A stretch of DNA of 64,000 nucleotides. It comes from Larimichthys crocea (Eukaryota; Chordata; Actinopteri; Sciaenidae). The position numbers were made by a program, and so were the translations under genes. Positions 38,617 to 53,934 of the stretch are shown one piece after another; within the stretch, counting starts at the first letter, position 1; every line of letters begins with the position of its first letter. Under the pieces are notes generated by a model. That model was not told the origin of the DNA, searched no databases, and was given only the letters and a program-made list of their open reading frames with translations. The DNA is taken from contig NC_040022.1 in NCBI RefSeq assembly GCF_000972845.2, positions 7,346,979 through 7,410,978 on the forward strand, read 5' to 3'.

Positions 38617-41600
38617 TCAATCAAAGAGGTCAGGGAAGTTGTCATTGCAGTATTCTTCAAAGCTGAAGTCCTCAACAGTGAAAGTGACATCCTTCCACTT
38701 CTTCACGGTCGTTCTGCCATCAGGGGTCTCCAGGGCAAAGTTCTTAATGGCTAGATTGGGCAGGAGGGCAACCTTCTTGTACTTCATCTCAAATCCCCAG
38801 TCCTGTGAGTGTAAATAAGGATAAAATGGACACACCAACATTAGCTCTGTCGATAACCAGCCTTGAGCAGGACAGAAGCTGGTTTTAAATTTTAAATGAA
38901 TAGACAGAGGGTCTACTGTACCTTGTTGCAGCCACCATTATTGCAACAGATTATACGCCCAGGCTCCCAGTCCTCAAAAGTCTTGTCTATCATTACCTGC
39001 CCACCAAATCTGCAGTGTCTCCTGAGAGCAAAGATAAGCCATGTTTAGAAGATAAAAGACATTTTGTAAGAGTTTAGCATGAATATACTCTTGCACCATA
39101 AAGAATTCAACTCACTTAAAGTCAGGATTGACGTTGACATAGTGCACACCGTCAACAAGTTTAATGTCACTGCCAGAGGCCACATGCTTGAAACAGTTTC
39201 GACACAAGAGGCTGATACTATCAGCAGTGTTGCGACTCCTTCTCTGTATTTTGCGACTCTCTGCAATCTTTCTGCAACAGACTGCCTCAGTTTGGAGTTG
39301 AGTTATCTGGGGACAAAGAAGAATGAAAAGGTGATGGCAGAGACACTAAGCAGTGAGAGTAAGGGATGAAGATGGACACAGAAACACGCCCCCACCTTTC
39401 TGCGAAACTCATGGAGGCTCATGTCTTGAATCTTAGCAATGGCTTTTCCGGTCAGCTCTTCCAGATGCTCGTTGATGAGCTCCCGACGCACTTCCCGTCC
39501 ACCTTTCTGGGCGACCACTGAATACTGGCTGTCTCTTGCCCGAGCACGTCCGCTGGCCTGCTGCTGGGCAATCTCATTAGTAAGCAGTCCATAGCGTACC
39601 ACCAGGTTGCATTCAGGGATGTCAAGGCCTTCTTCAGCCACACTGGTAGAGATCAGGAGGTTGAGAGTACCTTTGCGGAAATTGCGGATTGTGTCCGCCT
39701 GCTCGCTCTGCAAGGGAATTATGCATGTAAGTGATAAAAAAAAAAACAGGGAAAAAAAAGATCTATAACCGAAATGATTCAAATTTCATAAGTTAGGACA
39801 CCTGTGTCATGTAACTGATCCCGTTGCCAGCCCCAGTAAGGACAGCAGCCTTGATGCCAGCCTTCTGTAAGTCTTTGTTGTTGAGGACCCAGTCATGTAG
39901 GCAGCGGGTGCTTTTACGGGTTTTACTGAAGAGGATCCCCCTGGATTTCACACTTGGATCAAACTGTTTTAGCAGAGTGCTCTCAAGTTTAGACATCTTC
40001 GGGTTTTCATAGAGAGGAGTCCCTGCCAGTTTCCTCAGCTCTACCTCATTCTCTGTGTAAAGATATTAATCGTTGTGATAAATTGTGATAAAATTCCACT
40101 GCAGGCTTAATCTGAATGCAAATGCAGCCAAATACAGACAAATAACTCATACTTCAGGATTCCTACCATTGAAAAGTCCTGTCAGGAACAAGTCTGTTCC
40201 ATCAATTTCTGTAGTGGTCGCGTAGAACTCGAATAGGGAGTGATAAGCATCCATCATCCGCAGGGTGTCGTTGATGAGCAGGGCATCGTTGTACTGTCTG
40301 AGGTGGAGTGCACATTGTGCTAGCAGCCTGTTGTCCTCTCTTACTCCTGATTCAAATATACACATTATGTCTGAGCATCAACAGCAGCACAACCCTCAAA
40401 ACTACAGCATTACATTACAGGATCAATAAAGAAACTGCGTTCTTACCACGCTGCTCTAAAATCACCACATCCGCTTCATACTCTTGTGTGCCACACTCTC
40501 TCAGTCTGAAGTCTGGAGGTAGGTTCATGTAGTCATGAATCAGCTGCATCATCCACTTCAGATGATCCCCAAATGGATCCTAAGAGAAAAAAAATGTGCT
40601 TTTGTGTTGACTATACATAGAATTGTTGTGTGATTAGCATCTCTGAAACAATTTTGATGACTTAAAGTCTGTGTAAAGTAAGAATCAATATGTGCTCTGG
40701 GCGACATGAATTAAACCCTATCTCTCTGCTAGGGGTGCCGGGGTATGCTCAGGGTGGCCTCAGTGTGTCATCGAGCCACCCTTAAGGACTGCCCAAAAAA
40801 AAAAGGTGAAAAACAGTTTTTAACTCCACATTTCAGTAATGTATCATTCAAAGTCTTTTCACATGTTTTCAGCAACTATTTTCCAACATATATAATGTAT
40901 TTTAATCCAGATGAAAATGAGTGCAGGCTGTTGCTTTTAGCCCGTTTATCTTTTTGTCTCCTGGTCGGTCTGGTCATTTGGGGTGTGGATTAATTAGAGC
41001 ACCTGTTTTTGTTTAGACATTTTTCAAATTTCTAAAAAATAAAAAATAAAATCTGCTTACCTCAGGCCTTTTCTCCACAATGTCAAACGTCTTGATGGGT
41101 CTGGGTACTTTCTCCTTCAGCTCAGGGGCATAGAGTTTAGTTGAAACTATGGCTGAGTCCAGGTTGGCACAAATCTGAGAGTGGGAAAAGATGATGACGA
41201 TGATGAAGAAGAAGAAGAAGAAAAAAAGACAGAGAGGTGGAGGAGATCAAGGCGAATAGGTAAACCCTGACCTGCAGTACATGATCCACAGCCTTGTCCA
41301 GGATCTTTGCGCCCCCTGTCCCTGGTGATGCAGTCAGACCCAGGATCTGTGGCAATGGTCCCTCTCCTTTCAACTTTTTCTCCACATAGCACCCCATTAC
41401 CTTGTTGTAGACTGAATCCTTGTTGGTGTGGTGACACTCATCAATTATCAGTAGAGTAATATCTGTAAGGAATCAAGAAATCATCATCAATTATCAATCA
41501 TCAGTCATCAATCATCATCAAATATGTTATAACCTCGCTTTTACTGACCTGAGAGCTCGACATGTTTGCTTTCCTCCTGGTTAGTCAGAGCGTTATACAA

Positions 41601-42078
41601 GATCTGTGCTGTGCAGATGACCACGTCTGAGTCCTGCACCACTTTACCGAAGAAGTCCTTCTCCTCACTCACTCCACTGACTGCCACCAGGTCGTATTTC
41701 GAACCCAGGTGAGGCATGAACTCTTTGTTGTAATGTTGCTCTACGAGGTGAACCTACAGTGTAGAAGACATCAAAAACACTTTGCATTTAACCTTCTTCA
41801 GCTATACTATTTGTAAAAAAAATAACTGCTGTTTTGTTCTTTTTATTATGAAAATGATTCTCTACTCTGCTTGTCCTGTCTGTTGTGTGCACTTTGTGTA
41901 CCTTGTTTACCAGGACCACCACCTTAGCCTTCTGTGTGGTCTCCAGATGCCTTTTGGCCACATACACAGCTGCCCTGGTCTTTCCACCTCCCGTTGGCAG
42001 CCAAATAATTATGTTCTCTCCCCGGAGAGCCCTTTGGACCACTTCCTCCTGGTATGTATACAGTGCCAAGTCTGCCAT
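38617..42078 (-). CDS. dhx58: LGP2, RIG-I-like RNA helicase, 11 coding exons
   Basis: Exons: 42078-41902, 41753-41549, 41462-41272, 41174-41061, 40579-40447, 40346-40167, 40052-39802, 39707-39396, 39306-39116, 39021-38922 and 38802-38617; 2040 nt, 679 aa, GT-AG and in frame throughout. LGP2 is a cytosolic double-stranded-RNA binding ATPase that tunes MDA5 and RIG-I signalling. Motifs: Walker A PTGGGKT (28-34), DECHH (135-139), LTASPG (170-175), helicase motif V region [12 protein letters not shown] (437-448), motif [11 protein letters not shown] (467-475). The C-terminal regulatory domain has zinc-ligand candidates Cys556/Cys559 (CRNC) and Cys610/611/616. There are no CARD domains: the helicase begins at residue 5, as expected for LGP2 and unlike RIG-I or MDA5. 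Length is close to the human 678 aa. The start ATG (AATTATACAATGGC) lies 13 nt inside an exon that begins after an acceptor at 42093/42092, so exon 1 of the mRNA is non-coding. The upstream promoter carries an ISRE-like site, fitting an interferon-induced gene. Confidence 0.95.
40775..40905. repeat. Interspersed repeat, copy 2, in dhx58 intron 4
   Basis: Diverged partner of 10490-10612, sharing CTCCACATTTCAGTAATGTA and the TTTTCACATGTTT...CCAACATAT blocks. It lies between coding exons 4 and 5 of dhx58. Confidence 0.65.
41206..41225. repeat. (GAA)n tract in dhx58 intron 3
   Basis: Short GAA/A-rich run next to GATGATGAC units. On the minus strand it forms a pyrimidine-rich tract about 30 nt before the acceptor of coding exon 4. 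Confidence 0.8.
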
Positions 42079-42292
42079 TGTATAATTCCTCCTGTTTGAC
42101 AACACATCAGAATTCCAGCACAGTAGAAAATAAATGGACAATAGCTCATGCCGGTACATTATAAATGTGATCATGAACACCAAGAAGTCTGCTACATTAG
42201 AGTACAGTTTCTAAGAGACAATCTGCTGAGTCATTGTATTTACCTTTAAGATGTTAGAGATAGATCAAGCTTTTAGAGATTTAGTAACTCAC

Positions 42293-42412
42293 CACTCAGC
42301 TGTGTGTTTCTGCAGCTCCTTCCTGTTCACTGTCTGCCAGCACACTGTGGTGGAGGGGTTTTTAAACTCATTTGTGATCAGCCCTGTGACGCAGAGATTC
42401 AAAAACGAAACT
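42293..42412 (-). promoter_or_regulatory. dhx58 core promoter and non-coding first exon
   Basis: Read on the minus strand, an ISRE-like AGTTTCGTTTTT (42412-42401, one mismatch to AGTTTCNNTTTC) is followed about 35 bp on by a TATA-like TTTAAAAA (42366-42359). About 65 bp further is a good 5' splice site, GAGTG|GTGAGT (exon end 42293). This would pair with the acceptor at 42093/42092, so the 5' UTR is split by an intron of about 200 bp. The start site, near 42330, is inferred from the TATA spacing. Confidence 0.55.
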
Positions 42413-42720
42413 AAAAGCCCTCTGGACTCCTACTAAGGGAGGCTCTGTGGGCCAACAGATAATAACATTATGCAGTGACAGGAGAAGTCTGAGCTACACC
42501 AACATAAAATAGGTCTTTCATAACTCTCTTTTAAAAGAAAGACATCTAAGCTTATTATAATAATTCATCTCTATATTTACTCTGTGTGTACGGCTCACAG
42601 CTGAGGTGCTGAACACTTCCTCAGTTTTTGCATGTACCCTCACTGGGCCCTATCTTGTTCTTCACTGCATCAGGAAAACAAAACCTACAGCTGTTTCTTG
42701 TGTTGGTTCCGGGAATCCGC
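42340..42720 (-). repeat. dhx58 promoter module, copy A
   Basis: Shares with 43365-43735, in the same order, TGATCAGC, CAGAGA...AAAAC.AAACTAAAA, CCTACTRAGGGAGGCTCTG, ACTGGGCCCT and ACATCAGGAAA/GCATCAGGAAA blocks, at a constant offset of about 1025-1030 bp. It includes the functional-looking TATA and ISRE of dhx58. Confidence 0.75.
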
Positions 42721-42879
42721 GTGGCTGTCTTACTTAACTTCATGTTTTCTTCCCTCTAGTTAGTCTGCAGCTGATATCAGAGGCATGTCATTGTTCCACA
42801 GGACTTGGCTACTAGTGAAACATTAGAATTTGAGTCAAGCTGCACTAACAGTGTATAATGGTAAAAACTAAAGAACAGA

Positions 42880-43345
42880 GCAAGTATTAAATATATTATA
42901 AATATGCAAAAATAGTTGTTTTTTTATCCAACTAGTTGCCATTTTGACAATACATCTTGTTACTTCTTGTAAATATCTTCTGGACCAGATGCAATATCCA
43001 TTGAGAAATAATATCACTATCAACAATCTGAGTATAAGAATAATACAAGCAGGAAAATGCATGCTTAAGTTACATTACATTCTGGGTGTAACTTGTGGTA
43101 AGTACTGGGTGTTTGGGTGTAAGTTTTCACAATGCACAAGTTATTGCACAAGAGTCCATATGTATATTTTTATAGGTAGAACCATATGTACTTCGTCCTT
43201 AGAGTTTATTATTTATATTGTTGTCACCAAATATTTTACCTCATGCCTGTATATAGTGTGTGCCTGTTCTGTGTTGTTACTTGTAATGCTGCTGCAACAA
43301 AATAATTTCCCTTCGGGGATCAATAAAGCCCTCTGTTTGTCTGTC
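42880..43345 (+). mobile_element. LINE 3' tail between the two promoter modules
   Basis: The 3' portion has TGCTGCTGCAACAAAATAAT, TTCCCTTCGGGGATCAATAA and AGCCCTCTGTTTGTCTGTC. This is the typical end of L2/Rex-type fish LINE transcripts as I know them. The 5' limit is uncertain. The 135-codon frame across it is not a reverse transcriptase and is not called as a gene. Confidence 0.6.
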
Positions 43346-43364
43346 AAGTGAGTCACAGCAGACA

Positions 43365-43735
43365 GTACTTAATAATTACTGTGGTTTTAAATCCGGTTAT
43401 GATCAGCTGTGTTCTACAGAGAAACAAAACTAAAACCTTTGTTCATGAGTCAGGACAGGGGCCCTACTGAGGGAGGCTCTGGAGGAACAACAGCTTATAT
43501 TTATATTTAGACTAGCAGATTTATTTTCCACTAAATCGAGGCAAATTCCCTGTATGTAAAAACCTAACCTGATTCTGATTCTCTATATGTGTTTTACAGT
43601 TTAGGTCTTTTAGTCAAAGTGAAAAGGGAGACGCTACCATATACTTTAAGTTTTGCATACTGCATACCCTGACTGGGCCCTGCCTGCTTTGCCTTACATC
43701 AGGAAAGCGAAACCTATGGCCTGCTGCTCCACACC
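43365..43735 (-). repeat. dhx58 promoter module, copy B
   Basis: Partner of 42340-42720. It holds the ISRE-like GAAAGCGAAAC (43703-43713, exact to GAAANNGAAAC). The equivalent place in copy A reads GGAAAACAAAAC, which has lost the core. Conversely, the site matching copy A's ISRE is degraded here (GAAACAAAACTA). Confidence 0.7.
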
Positions 43736-44109
43736 CAAAAACAAAGGCACAGGAAAAGAGAAGAACTTTTTAGTACTTAAAAAGAACATGTTACACAGAC
43801 AGAAGTATAATCCTTTAAAGTAGACATTAAAGGCAGTTAAGGTAGTAGTCATGCTTTCCTCCGCCAAATTTGCACCAACACAAATGTAGCATAGTAAATG
43901 TAAATACTTAATTAAAACTGGTTAATCAGAAGTGATCAGCCTGGATAAACAAATTAAAGAAACGACTGTTGTACTGTAATAATACATGAAATTAGATATA
44001 AGCTATTGTCACTGTTGGATTTATTATATTAGTCTATTTGCAACACAAACATCCATCATATATTGCATGTCTTTGTTTTTTAATCATGTCACTCTCAAGT
44101 AGACCAGAA

Positions 44110-44330
44110 CACCTTCATCCTGTTTTTGTTTTTTTAAAGATATTTTTTTCAGCCTTTTTAAGCTTCATCTTGATAGAGACAGCTGAAGAGTGTGTGGAGA
44201 GAGAGAGATAGGGGAATGATGTGCTGCAAAGGCCCACAGGTCGTACTCGAACCCTGGGCCACCACGGCAAGGACTGAACCCTCGCACATGGGGATGATGC
44301 TCTACCAACTTAGCCAATCGACAGCCCACA
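44110..44330 (-). mobile_element. tRNA-derived SINE
   Basis: On the minus strand the head shows an A-box-like TGGCTAAGTTGG and a B-box-like GGTTCGAGTAC, with tRNA-like spacing. It is followed by the tRNA-unrelated body (CAGCACATCATTCCCC, CTTCAGCTGTCTCTATCAAG) and an A-rich tail region. I recognise this family from many percomorph genomes. The promoter boxes are diverged, so it is probably an old, inactive copy. Confidence 0.8.
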
Positions 44331-44339
44331 CCATCCTAT

Positions 44340-46270
44340 TCTCGTGGCTCCTTTTGAAATCACAAATGAAAATATTTTTATTTCGTAAACTTTGAAATTC
44401 CCCGAAATCTTTATACATGTTCAAACTAAACCTACAAGTGACTCATCACCCCGCTGTTGTTTTCACTGTAAATGGCAGTTAGAAAAGCACCTGCATAACT
44501 ATGACTTGTTTATTAAAAAAAAAAAAAACTTTATTGTCATGAACAGTATTACAGTTACAGTAAATGGCATTTATACCATAACTAGAGACAGTAGCCATCC
44601 TCAAACAGGTGGAAAGTTCACTCAGACTGACCTTTTTAAGAAAATCTGAAATGCAGCATAGGTAGATTGAGGGAGAAGTACGCAACCCTGAATAATGCAA
44701 CACTGACATCACTTCAGTAATTCAAAGCTAGTCATGATTTAAGTACAAAATAAACACACACACACTCACGCACACACAAACACATACACGCACACACAAG
44801 TCAATGGAACATTCAACAAGCAGGCTCAACCAGCATTGGACAGACAGTTACTTCCTAGAAAAGAAGTGGATGCGTCTCAGGAAGCACTCCGTTTGACAAG
44901 GACGTGTGTTTAACAGTTCTTTACAATGTTTGTAAGACAAAAACAAAACAAAAAAGTATTTTCTTTTATGAATTCAAATTGTAAACTGTCAGCCATGCAT
45001 TAACACCCACTTACAGCTTGTGTATGGTGTGATAAATAAAACAGTTATCTTCTTTCTAAAAGCCCTGGATCACCGTGAGGACTGCTGCTCAGCTTCTCCC
45101 CACCACGTTCAGGCCTTCAACATAAACTATCCAGTAAACCTGTGACCACCACAAACATGTGGCTGTACACTAAATAGACTACTTAGCATATGTGTGTGCG
45201 TGGAAGTGACTGTACTACAGAGCAACAAAACAAATCAATGCCAACAACTACAGTATCACCTGCAAGCACGGTAAAAGCTATACCAATGGTGTGACCTCAT
45301 CCTAAATGGTTTGCAATAAAACCCTGCCAGTGGAAAATGGTGTATAAACAGTATGTAAGCATATTTACTGTACAAAGAAGTATATTATGTTGTTGTCAAC
45401 ATGAAAACAACAGTGTTTTCTTGAAGGCAACGATCTGGGAAATTATTTTGTTTAGCACAAAAGTGCTGGGAATATTTGACGCCCAGTCCATCACTCGCAG
45501 TGTCTCGTGCTACTCAAGAGTAGAGCTGCAACAAATGATTGTTGGGTAATCTGTGGGGTTTTCATAATCAATCATTTAGTTATGATTAAAAATAAATAAA
45601 TGATGCCCAAATGATACGTTCCCTTTTTTTTTTTTTATCCAAAGATATTCAATATGCTGGAATGAAAAAAGGCAACAAATGCTCACTTTGGAGTAGCTAA
45701 AATCAGAAAATGTTAAAAGTACTTTAACAATTTTATTCATTAGATTTTAATCCAATTGACTGATTAAATACTTTGAAGGCTACTCGAGAGTAAAAACACT
45801 GCTCTCTGGACTTCACCCCTCAGAGAACGTTTCTCATTAAAACCCATGAAGATGGCTGGGATGTTCAAGTGTCTGTCAGTAACGGAAGGCAACGTGGCTT
45901 TAGGTCCCGAGGTCCAGTTTCCTGTGATTAAAAACTCTACACTACATACACATCTGCTCACGTGACGAGTTTTAAGCAAATTGGAATGAAAGACTGTCAT
46001 TAAACGCGACAAAATCAGGTTCAATCATACTATAAATAAGTGTGGAAAGTGCGGCATTGTTATAACTTGGACCTATAACTTTGGTACACTTAATGAAACA
46101 CGTATATGTAGATTATTAACCCACTGTGAGTACTGGAAAAGAATGAATGACAGAGGATAACTTTAAGGGGAACGGTAATGTCATTTGGACACTTTGTAAT
46201 GCTCACCTGGCTCTGATATTTCCAAACAACCCTCTGTTATGTTTGTCCAACAATCCCCTCGTGTACATAC
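44340..46270. other. Spacer between kat2a and dhx58
   Basis: No gene is visible. Contains CA-rich patches at about 44755-44800 and a MITE fragment (listed separately). Confidence 0.5.
45522..45790. repeat. ATCGATTA-type fish repeat
   Basis: Begins AGAGCTGCAACAAATGATTG and carries TCCAAAGATATTCAATATGC and GAATGAAAAAAGGCAACAAA, ending near TTGACTGATTAAATACTTTG. This is a good match to the layout of the palindromic MITE family, from its GCTGCAAC end to its TGACTGATTAA end. Confidence 0.65.
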
Positions 46271-46273
46271 CCT

Positions 46274-46279
46274 TTTATT
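46274..46279 (-). terminator. Candidate kat2a polyadenylation signal
   Basis: AATAAA on the minus strand, about 120 nt downstream of the kat2a stop codon. Other hexamers lie further away, so the real cleavage site is unproven. Confidence 0.4.
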
Positions 46280-46396
46280 AACTCAGATATGACAATAGCT
46301 AGCGATGCTGTCCTCATGATCTGCTCCTTGCGAGTGGCTGCTATGAAAGTCGCTCCCCGTCTTGTTTGAAATCGCTAAATAATTCTGTGGCCGAGT

Positions 46397-51192
<4,796 letters not shown>

Positions 51193-51300
51193 CTCCACGC
51201 TGCTGCGCCTCCGCCTGCGCTCCGGTTCAGCTCACGCGCTGCCTTCACGTGCTGGTCGGTAAAATCGGATTTTAGAGTTTTGCCACAGTAAAAGTGGAAA
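51193..51300 (-). promoter_or_regulatory. kat2a 5' region with E-box
   Basis: A GC- and CpG-rich segment directly upstream of the kat2a ATG. It carries a palindromic E-box CACGTG at 51246-51251, about 55 bp from the start codon. This fits a CpG-type housekeeping promoter; the transcription start itself was not identified. E-box binding by MYC/MAX or USF factors is a general property of the motif, not shown here. Confidence 0.45.
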
Positions 51301-51309
51301 TGTTGTTTG

Positions 51310-52505
51310 TTTGTTTTTGTTTGTTTCGTTTAAACCGTGTGCATAAAAGGATGCAAAGACTACGCGCGAGTGATTTTACGCTCGAAAAAGATTTTTTTTC
51401 AACACGTTATTAATATTTCAAAGCAGAAATATAACAACAAGATGTATTAATTACTCGCTTTAGCATCCTTAAATTACGTTAAATTCATGCAATCATTACA
51501 ATACAAAGACATTCAACTTCAAGCATAATCATCCTCATTCTTGTTACCTCTCTACGTATCAAAACCTTTTATTTTCAATGTTCATACCGGAAATGGTTAG
51601 TATGCTATTATGTCTAGCTTGATGCTCGTCCATATATGTCCAGCGCCCTCAAGTGGTCACATTGCGCAACTACATGTTTGGCTATATTGAAAGTAAAGGC
51701 GCTCACTGGTCAAATAATAAATATGTACAGACCTTTTAGAGTCGATGGCTGACTTATAAGCGTTTATAATTATAATATTATAATAATATTAGAGGATGTC
51801 ATGGTACGTTATGTAAAACAACAGCGTCACTTCGTGCGCCCTCCAGTGGCCACAGTTAGGAACTGCAACACAACGTTAAAATAATTAATGCAGCCTTAAT
51901 GTCACGCTGGGACTTCCGGTTAGAACCTTTCAAAATAACGTGACTATTTAAACCAAACTGAAAACTATTAAATTATCCTAAAATGACCGTGCTAATTATT
52001 GTTCACTTTTAGACTCATACATTACATATTAATTCCGATTATTGATCTTCTTTAGAGGTTTCAATAAGGGTCATGTTAGTACACAATATGTGCATTATAG
52101 TCATGTTATGAGGTTATAAAACTATGTGAAGCCCTACACCATGTAATAATAAACAGCCCTGTCATAAATATTAACTTATTAGTCTGTAGACAGAAAAAAC
52201 ACTGCAGTCTCTCTTATTTTCATATAACCTTTAGGCATACCAGCATAGCACTTGAAAGCAACATTGTTCAGCTGTGGTGATGCTTATGGGTAATGTAGTT
52301 TGTAAGATATTGACAAACATTCACTGTCTTCACACTGGTGAAGTCCAAATTTAATTTAAAATTATTTTATTTTGATATTTTCTGAACTGATGGTTTAAAT
52401 AAAAGTTAATCAAAAGCAAATGTTCCACTGTTAGTCGTCAATAATGCCTAATAATATTTAGCTAAGTTGAAATGATTAAACAGGCATACAGAATAGATAC
52501 CTTCC
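51310..52505. other. Spacer between rab5c and kat2a
   Basis: No gene. Two short phrases, GCGCCCTCAAGTGGTCAC (near 51650) and GCGCCCTCCAGTGGCCAC (near 51840), look like related repeat ends. A small heat-shock HSPB9 gene sits at this position in mammals, but no such frame was seen. Confidence 0.5.
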
Positions 52506-52510
52506 CCTTG

Positions 52511-52516
52511 TTTATT
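52511..52516 (-). terminator. Candidate rab5c polyadenylation signal
   Basis: AATAAA on the minus strand, within CCAATAAACAAG. It would give rab5c a 3' UTR of about 1.4 kb (down from 53934). No coding frame lies between. The UTR contains poly(A)/poly(T)-type runs at about 52803-52821 and 53540-53585. Confidence 0.4.
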
Positions 52517-53934
52517 GGTAAAATTACATCTTTTCCTTCTTTCCCCCACCCTCCCAGTAATCCCCTCACCTAACAGCAGTGGCTGCTGTGCAGGTACTGT
52601 TGTGCTAGTTGTTGATGCCATAACAGGATGACAACGCTGCTCAAAATAAACCCTCCCTGATACGAAGAGTAGAAACAGAAAGGGAGAAAAGAAAAAAAAA
52701 AGAAAGGAAAGGAAGCTGACGATAACATTTCAATTCACAAAGATGATGAGACAGAACCAGTGCATTTAATACCATAAATCTTCAGAAGAAAAAATTAAGA
52801 CATAAAAAAAAAAAAAAAAAAATCCATCACAAAATAATTAAGGTTAACAAAACATGTAGAGATTGGGAAGATATTGTTTTGACAAGAACTACTGATTGAT
52901 TATAAACTTGAAAAGTCTGATACAAATACAGCAATGTTGTCAACACACAGTCGTGATTTTGGTCAAGAAAACAAATCTCGCTTTATGTATTTGTAATTGT
53001 ACACTGATGATTCAAAACCATTACATTAATGCTAAATTACTCATGGGTGACAATGTTAAGTACTATTTACTGTATATGGTTTGATAACATAGACGGATGA
53101 TTGTAAAACCTTAAGGTCTAAGGCTTTAAAATCACACTGAACATCCTGTGTCAAAAGAAGTAATAATAATAGTGATAACAATAACAATGTAATAATTCAA
53201 TCTACACAGCTCTATCAGGAAGGAAATATTCGTCCATTCCCGTTCTCCTGTTACGAACCTTCTCTCTTCATCTCTTCCGGGAAGCTCACCAGGAACAAGA
53301 CAGAAAAGTGAAGGACTGCTGCATGCACCTGGACTGGAATTTTAACAGTGTCATAAGACCATGATGGAAATACTTTTAAGAAATGTGTGGTGCATGGGAA
53401 AGCAGGGGGTAGAAGAGAAAGGACACGGCTAATGAGCCTCTTTATATTCCTTCCTGTTGCATTTTTTTTCCTCTACACAAATACAGAAACAAAGGTGAGC
53501 AAGATGGCCCTATTTAAAGTGCCATTGGTAATGACTAATCTTTTTTTTTTTCCTTCCATGAAAGGGTCGTTTTTTGTTTTTTTTCCCCTAAGGTGACGTC
53601 AAGTGTCCATCATCAATAGAGAGGTCATGGATTGGCAAAGTCCAGGGGTTAAAACATGATTCTGTAAATAAGCCTGTGGGGTTGATTTCTTGGTCTGTTG
53701 GTTGGTTCGTCTGTTGTTGAACCGTCAGTGGATTCTGGCAGTTTACTGGCCAGTGGACGCATTTGCCAAACAGTTTATTGGTGCCGTGTTGCTCAGAGGG
53801 TAGTTGGTCCGACCGTGGTTTGGTTTGACCAATGGGACATTGTTTGACAGCTGGCTAATATCTGGTCTGGTTGATCGAAGCTGTAGATTGGTTGGATCAG
53901 CTGACTCGTTGTTGTTGTTGTGTTAGTTAGTTAG
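52517..53934 (-). other. Probable rab5c 3' UTR
   Basis: Non-coding stretch directly after the rab5c stop codon, up to a candidate poly(A) signal. The stop codon itself lies at the edge of an AACT repeat (53925-53940). The extent is inferred from the signal only. Confidence 0.4.

Noticed and set aside
42944..43351. 135-codon plus-strand frame
   Set aside because: It lies over a LINE 3' tail and has no reverse-transcriptase motifs; chance frame in AT-rich 3' UTR-like sequence.
44192..44330. Possible tRNA gene on the minus strand
   Set aside because: A- and B-box text is present but no cloverleaf can be completed, and the body continues as a SINE.
51193..51198. Upstream in-frame GTG as kat2a start
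   Set aside because: GTG is not a normal vertebrate start and a good ATG follows two codons later.
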